A stretch of 64,000 bases of DNA, from assembly GCF_026914185.1 (NCBI RefSeq), contig NC_070569.1, positions 2,356,001 through 2,420,000 on the forward strand, read 5' to 3'. The first letter of the stretch is position 1, and the number at the start of each line of letters is the position of its first letter. Below are positions 51,501 to 62,933 of the stretch, piece after piece. Origin of the DNA: Puccinia triticina. Its lineage: Eukaryota; Basidiomycota; Pucciniomycetes; Pucciniales; Pucciniaceae. The notes beneath the pieces are model-generated. The model was not told where the DNA came from. It saw only the letters and a program-made list of their open reading frames with translations, and ran no database searches. The position numbers and the translations under genes were made by a program.

Positions 51501-54500
51501 CCGTTTGTGTGGACCCCGACCAGGTGGCGTTTCTGCGAGTCTTTGCTGCCGAAGTAGGCCCCCCCCCTCTCCCCCTCGATCTCCGCCGTCTTTCTGTGCT
51601 GAAGGCGTGTTCACAGGTCACCCGCGTCGCCCTGCTTACGGGCACCGAGGGCGTCTTGGGCGGCAAGGCCGAGGTCGCGAATGTCTCCGGCGAGTGGAAG
51701 GTTTGTCGCCCCGCGCTCCTCCCCCTCTCGGCCCCCTTCGCTCCGCTTATCCCCCCCTTTCTTTCGGCTTTTAGACGCTGGTTGATCGGGTGAACACCAT
51801 GGCCAAGTTCGTCGACGATTGCCTCTCGGTGGATGGAGAGAGAGGAAGCTTACATGGACGTGCGTGCCTTTTTCCCAGGAACCTGACCGACCAGGTCCGC
51901 GAGATCGCCCGGGTGACGACGGCCGTTGCCGACGGCGACCTGACCAGGTAAGCCCCTTCTGACCCCTCCTCCTCGTCGTTCTGGGTCGCAGAGGAAGACC
52001 GATGGGCGGTGTGTGCGTAGTTACGTGACGGTCGATGCGCGCGGCGAGGTCGGCCAGCTCCGGGACACGGTCAACGCCATGGTCCGCTTCTTGCAGGACT
52101 TCAACTCCGAAGTCACCCGCGTCGCGCTCGAGGTACGTCGCCCACACACGTCCACACATCCGTCCGCTCTTCTCCATCTCATGATCTTTCTGCCCCGCCT
52201 CAGGTCGGTACCGCCGGCAAACTCGGCGGGTCCGCGAACGTCAAACACGCCCGTGGCGAGTGGCACAACCTCGTCACCGGGCTCAACCGCATGGTCGACC
52301 GGGTGACGGGGCAAGTGCGCGCTATTAGCAGGTCCACCGTGCGTCCCTTCTTCCCTCTGCTTCGCTGGGCTTTCGCATTCATCGGCTCTTGGTTTATGAC
52401 AGGCTGCGGTGGCGAAGGGCGACTTGAGTCAGAGAGTCGAGATCGACGCCGAGGGCGAAATCCTGCAGCTGTTTGTCCATCTTGCCCGATCACTAGATGA
52501 GGCGGATTGTGTGGCTGATCATGCGGCTTTGTGGGGACTGTAGCGCCGAGACGATCAATGCCATGTTGGGAAGGGTCAGTCTCTCTGGAGAACACATCCT
52601 GCGGGGGGCGCAGCTCTGATCACGGACTCTGGCTTCAGTTGAATATGTTTAGCACCGAGGTCGTCCGCATTGCCCGCGAGATCGCCGACGGGAATCTTAA
52701 CGTCAGGGCGGAGGTAGAGGCCGTCGAGGGTAAGAATTGGACTTTTCTTTTTTGGTAGCTCGTGGATTGATCTGTGTGTGTGTCTCTAGGCGTGTTTCTT
52801 CATATCATCAGCGAGGTGAACAAGATGTCCGGCACATTGAGTTCGCAAGTGGGAACCTTCCAAGCCATCGTGGGTTTTTCTCCCCCTTTTTTTTCTTCCA
52901 ACGCAAAAGAATCGGGTTGATTGTCCTTTTTTTGTGGGGTAGACGGACGCGGCGGCGGCGGGAGATTTCAGCAAGATGGCCAACATCGCCGCTAAGGGCG
53001 ACATCCGCGCCCTCCAGAGCAACATCAATACCATGGTCACCAAGCTCCGGACGGCCTTCGAGAGCAATGTCAAGGCTAAGGAGGCCGCCGAGGCCCATTC
53101 GTTGGCCAAGAGTCAATTCCTGGCCAAGTAAGAGACAGCCCCCCCCCCTCCTCCCCCTCTAAACCTTGTTTTCTAAAAATGGGGGGTTTTTGTTTGTCAG
53201 TACGAGTCATGAGATCCGGACCCCTTTGAACGCGATCATCGGCCTCACCTTCGATACCCTGGGAAGCAACCTTACCCGCGAGCAGCGCGAGAACTTGAAC
53301 TTGGTCCGTGGACAGGCCGACGCGCTCCTCCGGATCATCAACGATATCTTGGACATCACCAAGATCGAGGCGTGCGTTTACAGCCGCACTCCACCCTCCT
53401 CCTGTACATACACGAGATCCTCTTTTCGGCTGACGTCTTGATCTGTGGGATGTGTGTAGGGGCCGGATGGCGCTCGAACGGTGCTCCTTCTCCCTCCGCG
53501 AAGTCGTCTTCGAGGCCCTCACAAGCCTCGCCTTCGGCGCCGCCGCTAAAAACCTCGACGTCTTCCTCGAGATCCATCCCGCCGTGCCCGACCTCGTCGT
53601 AGGCGACGGCTCCCGGCTCGGACAAGTCGTCAAGAACTTGGTACATCCCTCCCCAAAGAAGCGCAAATGGTTGTTGTGGTTGGTTGATGGTTTTGTTGGG
53701 ACTTGTGTGCGAGAGACAGGTCGGAAATAGCCAGAAGTTCACCACCTCCGGCTCGATCACTCTGACGGCTCATCTGATGGACACCGACCCCGAAGGCCGG
53801 TGGAGAGTCGAGTTCCATGTCATCGATACCGGTACAGTCCCCCTCCCATCATCTCCGCCACAAAAAAATGCTCATCTCTGGCTGTGTTAGGCATCGGGAT
53901 CGAGGAAGATAAGCTCCAGCGCATCTTCGATTCGTTCATGCAGGCCGACGGATCCGTCACTAGGTTGGCTTCCTCTTTTTGTCTCCCCCGCTCTTGCGAG
54001 AAAGGCTTATCTTCTCCTCGATCTCATCAAGGAAATACGGCGGGACTGGTCTCGTAAGTCTATCTACATACTGCCCCTACATACCAAGTTGACGGTTTCT
54101 TTCTTTTGGGTAGGGGCTGACGATCTCGCGGAACTTGGTCCAAATGATGGGTGGACATTTGGATGTGGAGTCGGAAGTGGGCAAGGGTTCAGATTTCGGC
54201 TTTGACGTGATTCTAGGGCCGGCGGATCCGGAAGTGGAGCTTCGGAAGCAGATCGAGAAGATCGACACGGACCAATGTGTGTTGCTGATCGACGACAAAG
54301 AGCTGGATGATGTTGAGGCGTCGTGTTTGAAGTTCGGGCTGTCGGTGCACCGGGTGCCGTCGATCGAAGAGGTGCCGTCGGGCGACCTGTTCGACTGCGC
54401 CATCATCTCGACGATCGAGGAGGCCGACAAGCTGCGCTCCAACCGCTTCCTCCCCCTCGTCCTCCGCGCCGCTACCCTCCCCAAACTCGACATGCGCAGA

Positions 54501-55434
54501 GCACTCGACTTCTCCCTCGCCTCCGTCATCGAAACCGGCAAGGGCGAGGCCGAGCTCTGTAACGCCCTCCACATCGCCCTCAAGAAAAGCATGCGCAAGC
54601 TGGGCAACCATGATGTCAAGGCCGACTGGAAGATCCTCTTGGCCGAAGATAGTCCGTCCCCCCTCCCTCCCTCTTAACGGCTCGCGCGTGCTGATCGGCG
54701 GGTGTTGTGTGCTAGATAAAATCAACCAGATCGTCGCTCGCAGGTTGCTCGCTAGCTCGGGACTCAAGTGTCTCGAAGTGGTCGAGAACGGGCAAGAAGC
54801 GTTCGAGGCGGTGAAAGCGAACCAATACGACATCGTCCTCATGGACGTGTGAGTCCCTCCCTTTTCCCCACACACACACACAAAGAAAGGTCTCTGAGGG
54901 GGACGGGGGTTTTCCTAGGTCGATGCCGGTCAAAGACGGCCGGGAAGCGACGCAGGACATCCGGATGTGGGAGCAAACCCACTCGGTCACCCCGGTGCCC
55001 ATCATCGGCGTCACCGCCCATGCGCTCGTCGGCGACCGCGAGAAATGCATGACCGCCGGCGTCCGTCGCTCTCCCTTCTTCTTCTCTCCCCCCACTCCCA
55101 TCCCCACTCATCCGTTTTTTTTTCTCTACGGATGTCTAGATGTCCGGCGTCTGCACCAAGCCGTTGTTGGCCCCGGAGCTCGTGCGTCTGTCTTCCTCGC
55201 GCCTCGTCTCTTGTCCATGCTGACCCGTGCCCGCCGGGACATGTGTGCTTTCATGTGTGTGCTTTCATGTGTGTGTGCAGCTGGCAGCAATGAGCAAGGT
55301 GGGCCCCCTCTCTCCTCTCCATCTGCCCCCGCCCCCGCTGACTCTTCTCTCTCCCCTCCCGCCGCGCGTGTGTGTAGGCCATCTCGCTCCACCGCCAGTT
55401 CGCGCGCCTCGAGACGAGCAAATACGCCGGTTGA
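48525..55434 (+). CDS. NIK1: Group III hybrid histidine kinase (NIK1/HHK, HAMP array)
   Basis: About 38-39 short introns split the gene; the exons join to roughly 1,150 residues. Group III kinases sense osmotic stress and fungicides through a HAMP stack and control the HOG pathway by phosphorelay. Exon 1 (to 49355) encodes about 277 low-complexity residues with a CDTCQRVF segment. Then come six to seven HAMP/HAMP-like units, marked by A(V/I)AKGDLS...V-x-A-x-GE and alternating GKLGG/GVLGG half-units. Next are the HisKA H-box ([14 protein letters not shown]), N-box (LVGNSQKFT), G1 (DTGIGIEED), F ([13 protein letters not shown]) and G2 (KYGGTGLGLTIS). The receiver domain has AEDNKINQ, phospho-acceptor IVLMDVSMP and the conserved CTKPL. 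All catalytic residues are present. No transmembrane segment is seen, which fits this cytosolic class. The start [10 protein letters not shown] is chosen; an in-frame Met lies 31 codons upstream. Confidence 0.94.
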
Positions 55435-57036
55435 CGCTCCCCGCCCCCCCTGCGTCTCTCTCTCGAGGAGCTTCTTCTTGCCGGTTCTTCTTGCCAGTTC
55501 TTATTGCCGCTTCTCCTTGCCGCTTCTTGCCGCTTCTTCTTGCCGCGTCTTCTCCCGTCGCGACGTCCGTGGCGCGTCCCAGTGTTACCCCCCTCTCTTG
55601 CCTCATGTATACACCTTGTACCACCCCCTCCTTCACCGTGTCTCTTCGTTGTACATGTCTTGGATCGCCTGTCCTGTTCTTGTCCCGGATCGGTATGCAC
55701 TCGTATTTATATCCGCCGTGCCTTGGTGTGTGGGTGCGTCGGGTGTGGCGGCGGCAGGACGGGCGGGATAGGGACCGTCTGGGTGGGCAACGCCCCTGCC
55801 GGTGCTCTGGCCCGACCCCCACGGATGGCCGGACGGACGGGCGCCGTCTTGTGCGTCCTTCGGCGTGTGCGTCCTGGTTTCGAGCGTGCAGAATGTGGGT
55901 CTCGTGGCTCCTGGTGCTTGCGCGACGCTATGCACCAACTAAGCCTTTCTCAGTATCGCAACAACAGAAAGAAATCGGGCATTTTGGGGGTGGGCCGGCC
56001 GGTGCCGTGGGGCGGGTGGCTGAAGGGGCCGCGGGGTGAGGCGCCGCCGAGGTGCGCGGTGATGGAATCGGAGCGGAGGAGAAACTGGGGACCAGGGCTG
56101 GCTTGCTTGTGGCTATGGGCCGCTATCCGGCTGGTGGCCCCCACCTTGACTGCTTATTGCACTCTGGTTGGCACATCCGGTGAGCCCGGCACAGACGCAA
56201 CGCTTTTCTTTTTTGGCAATCTTTCCTGCCGCATCCCGCATCTTTGGGCCCAGCCTGTGCGGGGTGGAAGGCGGCGAAGGATGCTGACATGCAGAATAGG
56301 TATCTTTGGTTTCTACAGCACGATAATATAGTACACGCAATTTTCTGCACGAAGTTCGGATTAGCTAGCAACAGGTATCTATACATAATGAGAATTGGCA
56401 TCTGGGCGTATTTCTGGGAGTGAGGAATATGCGAGTCTAACAAATGGGGAAGGAACTAGGCTGGTATCACAACGGGATAACCATTGATCTGCTTTCCTAG
56501 GCAATGGAATAGGATTTGTAAACCAAAGGGCTACAACAGCTTGATGAGTGATGGAAAAACAGGGCATAAAGAGATGGCGGAGAGGAAGACACAAGGATCT
56601 ACACTATTAACAAGCTTCTATCTATGATCATCGGTATTAGGTTTAATATCAAGACTTTTTGGGGGATCGCAATCAAGTTCTTTCACAGAATTTTTTCTGG
56701 GTGAGGAACGGAAGAGGGCAGACTAGTTCTATGGATGAGAAAAGAAAGAGAGGGGAGGGGGACGGGGAAAGCTGTGGTGCGTGGATGCGAACCGCAGCGG
56801 GAGACAAGACGAGAATAATTAGAAATCGCTTCAACGATTTAGTTCGTGTGACCAATATAGTCCAGGATACGCTGGCGCCCTGAGAGGTGTTCTGCCACAG
56901 GCAAAATAACGATATTGTTTCTGCTAACCTTGTCGTTTCGAGTCAGTGTAAAGCATGAGGAATGTGGGCGGACGAAGGATGCTTACCCAGAGTATGAGGA
57001 AGGGATCAAGCGAAGGCTGGCGACGCTGCTTGCGGG
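55435..57036. other. Intergenic, no gene seen
   Basis: The first part is the kinase 3' region, with runs of (TTCTTGCCG)n at 55465-55550 that create open frames without domains. The rest has no gene that I can support. Confidence 0.4.
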
Positions 57037-57177
57037 CTATGCGGCCTGGTCCGGGTGGACAGCGATCGGGCGAGGGTAAGCTGTCGCGGCGCTGTCCTGG
57101 GGGACCGGGCTGCCGGATGCAGACCCTAGCGCGAGGACGACGAGGGCTGCTAGTGCAGAGAGGTTTGGGCACATCAT
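57037..57177 (-). CDS. Small secreted peptide B (46 aa)
   Basis: ATG at 57177 opens 46 codons ending in TAG at 57037. Residues 1-22 (MMCPNLSALAALVVLALGSA, then SG) are a clear signal peptide with a Leu/Ala/Val core and a Ser/Gly cleavage region. The mature part would be about 24 residues (SPVPQDSAATAYPRPIAVHP, then DQAA), rich in Pro and Ala, with no cysteine. It would be secreted; its role is unknown. Size, layout and composition resemble peptide A at 40508, though the two sequences do not align closely. A TATA-like CATAAATAG lies 117 bases upstream, a normal spacing. It could also be the first exon of a longer gene, but I see no good donor before the stop. Confidence 0.5.
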   Translation of the reverse strand: MMCPNLSALAALVVLALGSASGSPVPQDSAATAYPRPIAVHPDQAA

Positions 57178-57293
57178 GATCGCGGAATCTCAAGGGACGA
57201 TGGATGGTCGAGTTCGTGGCTGATGCGGAACGTCGTGTGTGTGTGTGGGTGGGGGGGGGTAGGGTGACCGCCGTCGTGCCACCAAGGTGCGCC

Positions 57294-57302
57294 CTATTTA
57301 TG
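57294..57302 (-). promoter_or_regulatory. TATA-like box of secreted-peptide gene B
   Basis: CATAAATAG on the minus strand, 117 bases before the start codon. It is identical to the motif upstream of peptide A. A (GT)n/poly-G tract lies between it and the gene (57236-57260). Confidence 0.45.
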
Positions 57303-58172
57303 GTCCTGCCCGACGGCGGCCAGGCTGCTTGTCGGCCTTGACCACGGACCCATCTGTTGCCGAGCAAGCGCGCTCAGTGGACACCAGACTGCTGAGAATA
57401 GTTGCGGTCCTCGAGCGCGGTCGGTATGGATATACAGCGTTCACTCATAACGCTTTCCGTCGTGGGCTGTCGTGGGTGTCCAGGGTTGCATCCTGGCTGG
57501 GCCTCCACGCGCCAGTTGTCGCCACTGGGGCCTGCGCAACTGGGCGTCCTATCTGCCCACCGACGGGCAAGCCCGAGACATCGACCCCGGTCCAGCAGTC
57601 GCTTCATTCGAGAGCTCTGGCTCTCGCTTTGCGTCCCCGTTCCCTGCCAGCGGTTCATGCGCCTCCTCCCGTGCTGCTGGCAGCCGAAGAAACGCTGGGG
57701 GCGCGCATGGGCCGCCCGGGCTCGGTAGGCCTTGGGATGACCACATCGATGGCGCCATTCCTCCGGACGACAAGCGAATGCGAGCTTGATTGCATGCGCC
57801 TACACGCCGGGGGTACTTCTTACCGCGCGGCCGTGTGGATACAACGGGTCGCACCAGATTGGTGAAACCAACGTGGATTTCGCCGTGCCCCCCGTGATTG
57901 TGGGCACCCCGTCGAAAATGCACAGGGGTGTCAAATCCTCGTCACTCTGATGAGAAAACATCGATGGGCTCCACGCGAGTAGATTTAATCCCGGTGGAGT
58001 CTGTGGGAGCCAATGTTGTGTGCTGTCGAAACCACACACTGAAATACTTTCTATGAGGTTTCCACGGCTCTGTGCCTCCGGTCAGTCAGAGAGCCTGTTG
58101 AAGTTTTGCCTTCTTGGAAGAGCAGACCTTCAAGACCTTCACCACCGCTAAAACTCTCACATCACGCCCGTG
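57303..58172. other. Intergenic, no gene seen
   Basis: GC-rich DNA with overlapping frames on both strands (57287-57923), none with a domain or coherent splicing. The end is the presumed promoter of the gene at 58173. Confidence 0.4.
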
Positions 58173-59352
58173 ATGACCGACCAACGCTCCGCTCCCACAG
58201 ACCTGCAAACACAATCGCCACGCGTTGAGTCCGACCACCCCTCCTCTTTACAAACGGTCGGATTGGCCCGAGGTTCCGATGAGGCCCCAGATTCCGATGA
58301 TGCGGGGAGGGAGACCGTCTCCCGAGGTCCCAACTCCTCCATCCCCATTCGAATCCAATACAGCCTCTATGCAATGGTACAGAAGGGCGGCCAAGGTCCC
58401 GTGACACGCACGCGGATCTCCTCGTCCAAAGGTTGCATCCCACCATTGGAACTGCACCTGACAGACATGATGTTCTCCACATTCAAGTCACATGTCAAGG
58501 AGCACCTGCGGACCGAGTCGGAGCATGTCTACCCCATCGACCTTGTGGTGGGACAAGCAGAGCGATACAATGCGGTGTATTGGTCTTGGATTATACTCGA
58601 GTCGGCGGACTATAATCACCTCACCCCTGGTTCAATCATCCAACCCGAGTTTTCTTTCAATGAACCCAACGGTGTGTTTGACAAGTTTGTCAGCACCGCG
58701 GAGAACTCATCCCCTGATGCGAGGGTTTCAATTTTCATTGAGATGCCAGAGGACATCTGCTCCTTTGAGCCCACCGCTTTATTAACCATGGTTGTAAGTT
58801 GAATTCCTTAGTTATGCTTGTCTCTCCTGTCCGCTGACCATGGAATTCTTCATTTGTGTGCACAGGATTATTCCGATGCGAACGCTTCTCCCACCTTCCC
58901 AGAAGCCTATCAAGCCGGGCAAAGAGTATGTCGGGTTATTATTTCTTCTTTCTGCTTATTCGTACTTCTTGCAGCGCCCAAAGCTGTACTGATCCTGGAA
59001 TCTGTCTGCACAGGATTATCCCGACCCGCATCCCCATCAAGCCCATTTGACCCAAAAACAATTACTTGCCGCAGATCATCTCCCCCCTCCGAAACGTCAA
59101 GAAGTCGGGGGAAGCCTAGCTAGTATGTTGGCATTGCCATCATCAATGGAACATTTTCTTTCACTTTGTCACATTCCTCCTGATTATATACCTGTCCAAG
59201 ATTTCATTTCCAAGCATGATATATTCCACTGGACTGCTTTTGAGGGCACCAGTTGTGAGAAGTTGCAATCACTGGGCCTGAAGTGGGGTCCAGCTCAGTT
59301 GATATTGAGAGGTGTGATGAAGGCCACTGCCCTTTGCAAAAATAATGTCTAG
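58173..59352 (+). CDS. Orphan three-exon gene (339 aa)
   Basis: Exons 58173-58793, 58866-58925 and 59014-59352 (GTAAGT, GTATGT donors; GCACAG acceptors) join in phase 0 to 339 residues. I do not recognise the family. The first 70 residues are polar. Then a compact domain follows (IRIQYSLYAMVQKGG, ELHLTDMMFSTFKSHVKEHL, RYNAVYWSWIILESADYNHL, SIFIEMPEDICSFEP). The C-terminal exon has a helical segment (SMEHFLSLCHIPPDYIPVQD) and a SAM-like pattern (FISKHDIFHWTAFEGTSCEKLQSLGLKWGPAQLIL), ending in KNNV. Exons 2 and 3 both begin GATTAT(T/C)CC after similar intron tails, so exon 2 looks like a small duplication. The gene points toward the transposase gene. It could be a transposon companion or a rust-specific host gene. 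Confidence 0.6.
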
Positions 59353-59720
59353 TTTTTTTCTTATACATTGCCTCACCAAAGCCATCAATATTTTTCTCTG
59401 TATGATTGGACTGCTCTTATTTCTTGTTTGACTTTATCAAGCATTCAAGATATAAAATTTACATTTCACAACTGGAATGATTCAACGCGCTAAATAAGAA
59501 TAAAATGGACTGGTGCACTGATTTGCAGTGGTTTAACCTATTTAAAAACTGTATAATACAGGCTAAATCTAGAAGATTTCCCTTTTTTAGAGCAGTGGTG
59601 GCTGTTCAGTGGTAAAAACCAACTTGTACAAATTTAATTTATTTTGTAAATCATTGGGGCCTGTTTCCCATATCCTATGATGGCTTATAGAATTCAGGTA
59701 TCATTGAATATCTTTTTAAT
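59353..59720. other. Spacer between convergent genes
   Basis: AT-rich, no gene. Presumed 3' regions of the flanking convergent genes. Confidence 0.45.
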
Positions 59721-62700
59721 TCATACATTTTTATTCCTGGCAGCCCTTTTTTCATCCATTTTTTTTTTGGAAGAGCCAAATGTTTTTTCCAATTCTGGAA
59801 GCTGGAGTAGTGCTCTGTCATACTTTTTGAAGCAGCTTGCAAACTTCTCCCGCCAGGCACAATGTGCATCTGAATATTTCTCATCAATCATGCCAATGGG
59901 TTTGGGAGCTGGGAATTCCCTCATGTCTGGAAATGTTAGAGCAACAAAATGGCGTATGGTTTCAATTTTGATGAATGCCAATATAATGGGGCGATTGGTA
60001 TTGGGTCCAACAAAGTCGGGGAAGAATGATTGGCTTTCACGTTTTGAATAAAAAATGACTGGTCTCTGGAATGCATTGGCAATTGGCCTTCCCATTCCTG
60101 GCATTCCCATCCAATATTTAACCGCACATGGTTCAGGTGATGGAACATCCAAACTCATTAAATGTTCATCAACTGTATAGAAAGGGTTTGCTTTGGTGTA
60201 GAATTCTCTCCTCTTTTTCAATTCCGCCATTAGAGATGACCGTATATGCATGTATTGGCCTTCTCCTATTCCCAAACAGAATGCCACAGCCCTAAATCCA
60301 CAGTGTCCATCTCCCTGAACATCAAAAACATGTTCCACCGATGGTTGAATTTGCAATGGTAGCTCCCATATGTAATCAATTCTCCTTGGTGGATGAGGCA
60401 GGGGTCCATAAATATTGGTGTCTAGTGGGGCTCTCTGACTTGTGGAAGTCTTGGGTGTTGATGATGAGGACTCACACAGTCTTGGGTCAATAAAGTTTGT
60501 ATTCCTTCCAGTTGGACTGGAAGCAGCTACAGATGATTGTGATATCCTTGGTATTAATGGTGTCTGTGATATGTCTGGCTCAGTTTTAAATGGATGGTGA
60601 ACATTGGCAGAATAGTACTGCCCCTCATTTGTTATGTTATCCAAGGATTTGTACAATGAAACAGGAGTGTTCGTTGTGGGATTGGATCCTGATTGAGATA
60701 TACTTTTTCGTCTCTTAGAAGGCCCCGATGGACTGTACTGCATGGGAAAATTGTGTGGATTGGTTATGCTGGGGCTTTGAGGCATGGGATAAGTGGGAGG
60801 ATTTGATATGCTCATGCTCATTCTTCTTTGGACTGGACTCATGCTCATTCTTCTTTGGACAGGATTGGCAGGGTAATTTGATCCACTAAAGCCAGGTTGT
60901 GGGCTATAATACATTTGACTCCCCAGGTAATTTGATCCGTGTTGAATTGGCCCAGTCAATGATGGGGGATCTTGTAATAATGTAACATTTTCTGGAATTT
61001 TAATATGAGGGTTACTAGTATTTGGAATAAATTGTCTGGGTTGAGTGGCCCGCAAATTGTTTGGTTTGGGAATATGAGTGACCTGATGAGTGGGGATATG
61101 GCATGGTTGTTCTTTGGCGGATATTGTTGGTTTGGCCTGAGATTTGTTCAGCCATTTCTCCATTCCTGATTTGGTGGCATCTTCCCAATTTTGGTTTGTG
61201 ATAGAGGGGAAAACCAACCTGGATTCAGTCCTGTGATGGATTATTGATCTTAATGAGCAAGCATTAAGTATATATCCATAATTTTTTGTGTGATCATGCT
61301 GAACAACATAATGGGAGCTGAGACCCTCTTGTCTACCTACTCTGCTCGGTGCTTCAATTGCTACCTGACAGTGGGAGTCATGGCAATTATGCTGGAAGTT
61401 CAGACAACATATTACATCCTATTTGTGGAAAATTTGCCTGGTCAGCTGCAGATGTTATAATTTTATGTGCCACATCCACATGTTTATAAATCATGCATGT
61501 TGTTTGACTCACCTCAGCTCTGCCGTAGAAAAGTTTTTTGGTATCATTATATTCCCGCATTTGATAAAATTGGTTGATTCCCGCAGGCTGATATGCTTTG
61601 AATTCTATGAAAAATGAACTTGACAAATGTGAAGGTTGCCATATTGATACCACAGATCCCACCATGGGGTGCGTTTTTGGCCTAGATATCTACATATGAC
61701 TTTGTATTCATAAGTTTATACTGAAATTCATCACAATAATATTTGCCAACTCACCAACACAAATATTCCTTTGCGGACTATATCATATTCACCTGTTTTG
61801 ATGCTTGAAATCAATCTCCACCTTACTGTGGGATATTGTTGAACAAGGTAAATGGGAGGAGCCACACCCTCTTCTGCTGAATACTCCCCATCATATATAA
61901 CTGGATATGCAATAGGTTGAGAAAGGTCTATTCCCATGAGCTTTTGGACCTCTTTGTTGTGTTTGAATACATCTGTGACATTTTTTGAAGGTCGGAAAAA
62001 AGCGTTCAATTTATGATTAAATAGAATCACACCAGATAATATGAGCCTCATTGCTTGATAATTGGAGAAAGTTAGGGCTATGTCCCTCCCTGGCGCTTGG
62101 CGGTTGGAATGAATTGATGCATTCCTCATTATACCATTGTAAGCTTCAAATTTTTCTGATGCAAACAAGCATGGTGGCCCAAACCTCCTGACAGATTCAG
62201 GGAGATGTATGAGCATGTGGAATTTTGGTTTATTGACCCATTGTGCATTCATGCTCAGCACATGATAAAGGAATAGATCTATGTGATGTTTGAGGTCTTC
62301 AATATATCTGTCCATGTTCTCAATTCTTGTCTGGTAAACAAAAGTACACAGGTAACACAGGGACATCCATAAATCCCTCTTCTTTCTGTTCATGAATGGA
62401 AAGAACACAAATGGGGCAGCTTGAATGACTATCTTCATGTGTTTTCCAATGAAACTCTTGTAGTGGTTTACCATAAATATTGACCTCAAAGATGGAATAT
62501 TGAGTGAATCCCTGTTGAATGATTGCCAATGGGCCTCCAGTCTCCTTTTATCTCCCTCTGTGAGGCCCTCCATGAAATCACGCAGGAGGTATCGAATAAC
62601 CCCAAGTTGTAAGACATGCAATATTTCTACAGGGGTGTCTTTGCACCCATCAAATCCTATTCAGGTAGGAGATATTTTCAGCAACACCAAACATTAGACA

Positions 62701-62933
62701 ATGGAAAACATGGTTTAGGAGGGCTGACCTTTCAGTGTGTAGAAACGGTTGAATAGGCAATGTGGCCCAGTCTTTTCTGTGGCTTCTATGGATTCCCTCT
62801 GTCCTGGCTTGTTCCGCTGATGATACCGCTCAACAAATTCCACATTTATGTTGTCTTTCAGCCCATTTTCTTTGGTTTTGTTATCATACTCAGTCTTTGC
62901 TTCAGTTTTAGATTCTGTCCAAAATTTATGCAT
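59721..62933 (-). CDS. CACTA/Plavaka-like transposase C-terminal half fused to OTU peptidase
   Basis: Exons 62933-62729, 62656-61755, 61689-61513 and 61391-59721 join in frame, so transposase and OTU parts belong to one gene. The transposase part shows GFDGCKDTPVEILHVLQLGV, WMSLCYLCTFVYQ, KPKFHMLIHLPESVRRFGPP and FEAYNGIMRNASIHSNRQAP. This is the pattern of fungal CACTA/Plavaka-type (Tnp2-related) transposases. Next come a Cys/His segment (HNCHDSHC) and a Pro/Ser-rich linker with a tandem PVQRRMSMS repeat. The C-terminal OTU cysteine-peptidase domain has FDVQGDGHCGFRAVAFCLG with the catalytic Asp and Cys, and the His in IRHFVALTFPDMRE. OTU proteases remove ubiquitin-like tags. The final 50 residues are lysine-rich. 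No stop or frameshift is seen in this half. Confidence 0.8.

Noticed and set aside
55227..56331. Overlapping plus-strand frames of 270-280 codons after the kinase
   Set aside because: They follow the kinase stop codon in several phases, driven by TTCTTGCCG repeats and GC-rich DNA. No domain.
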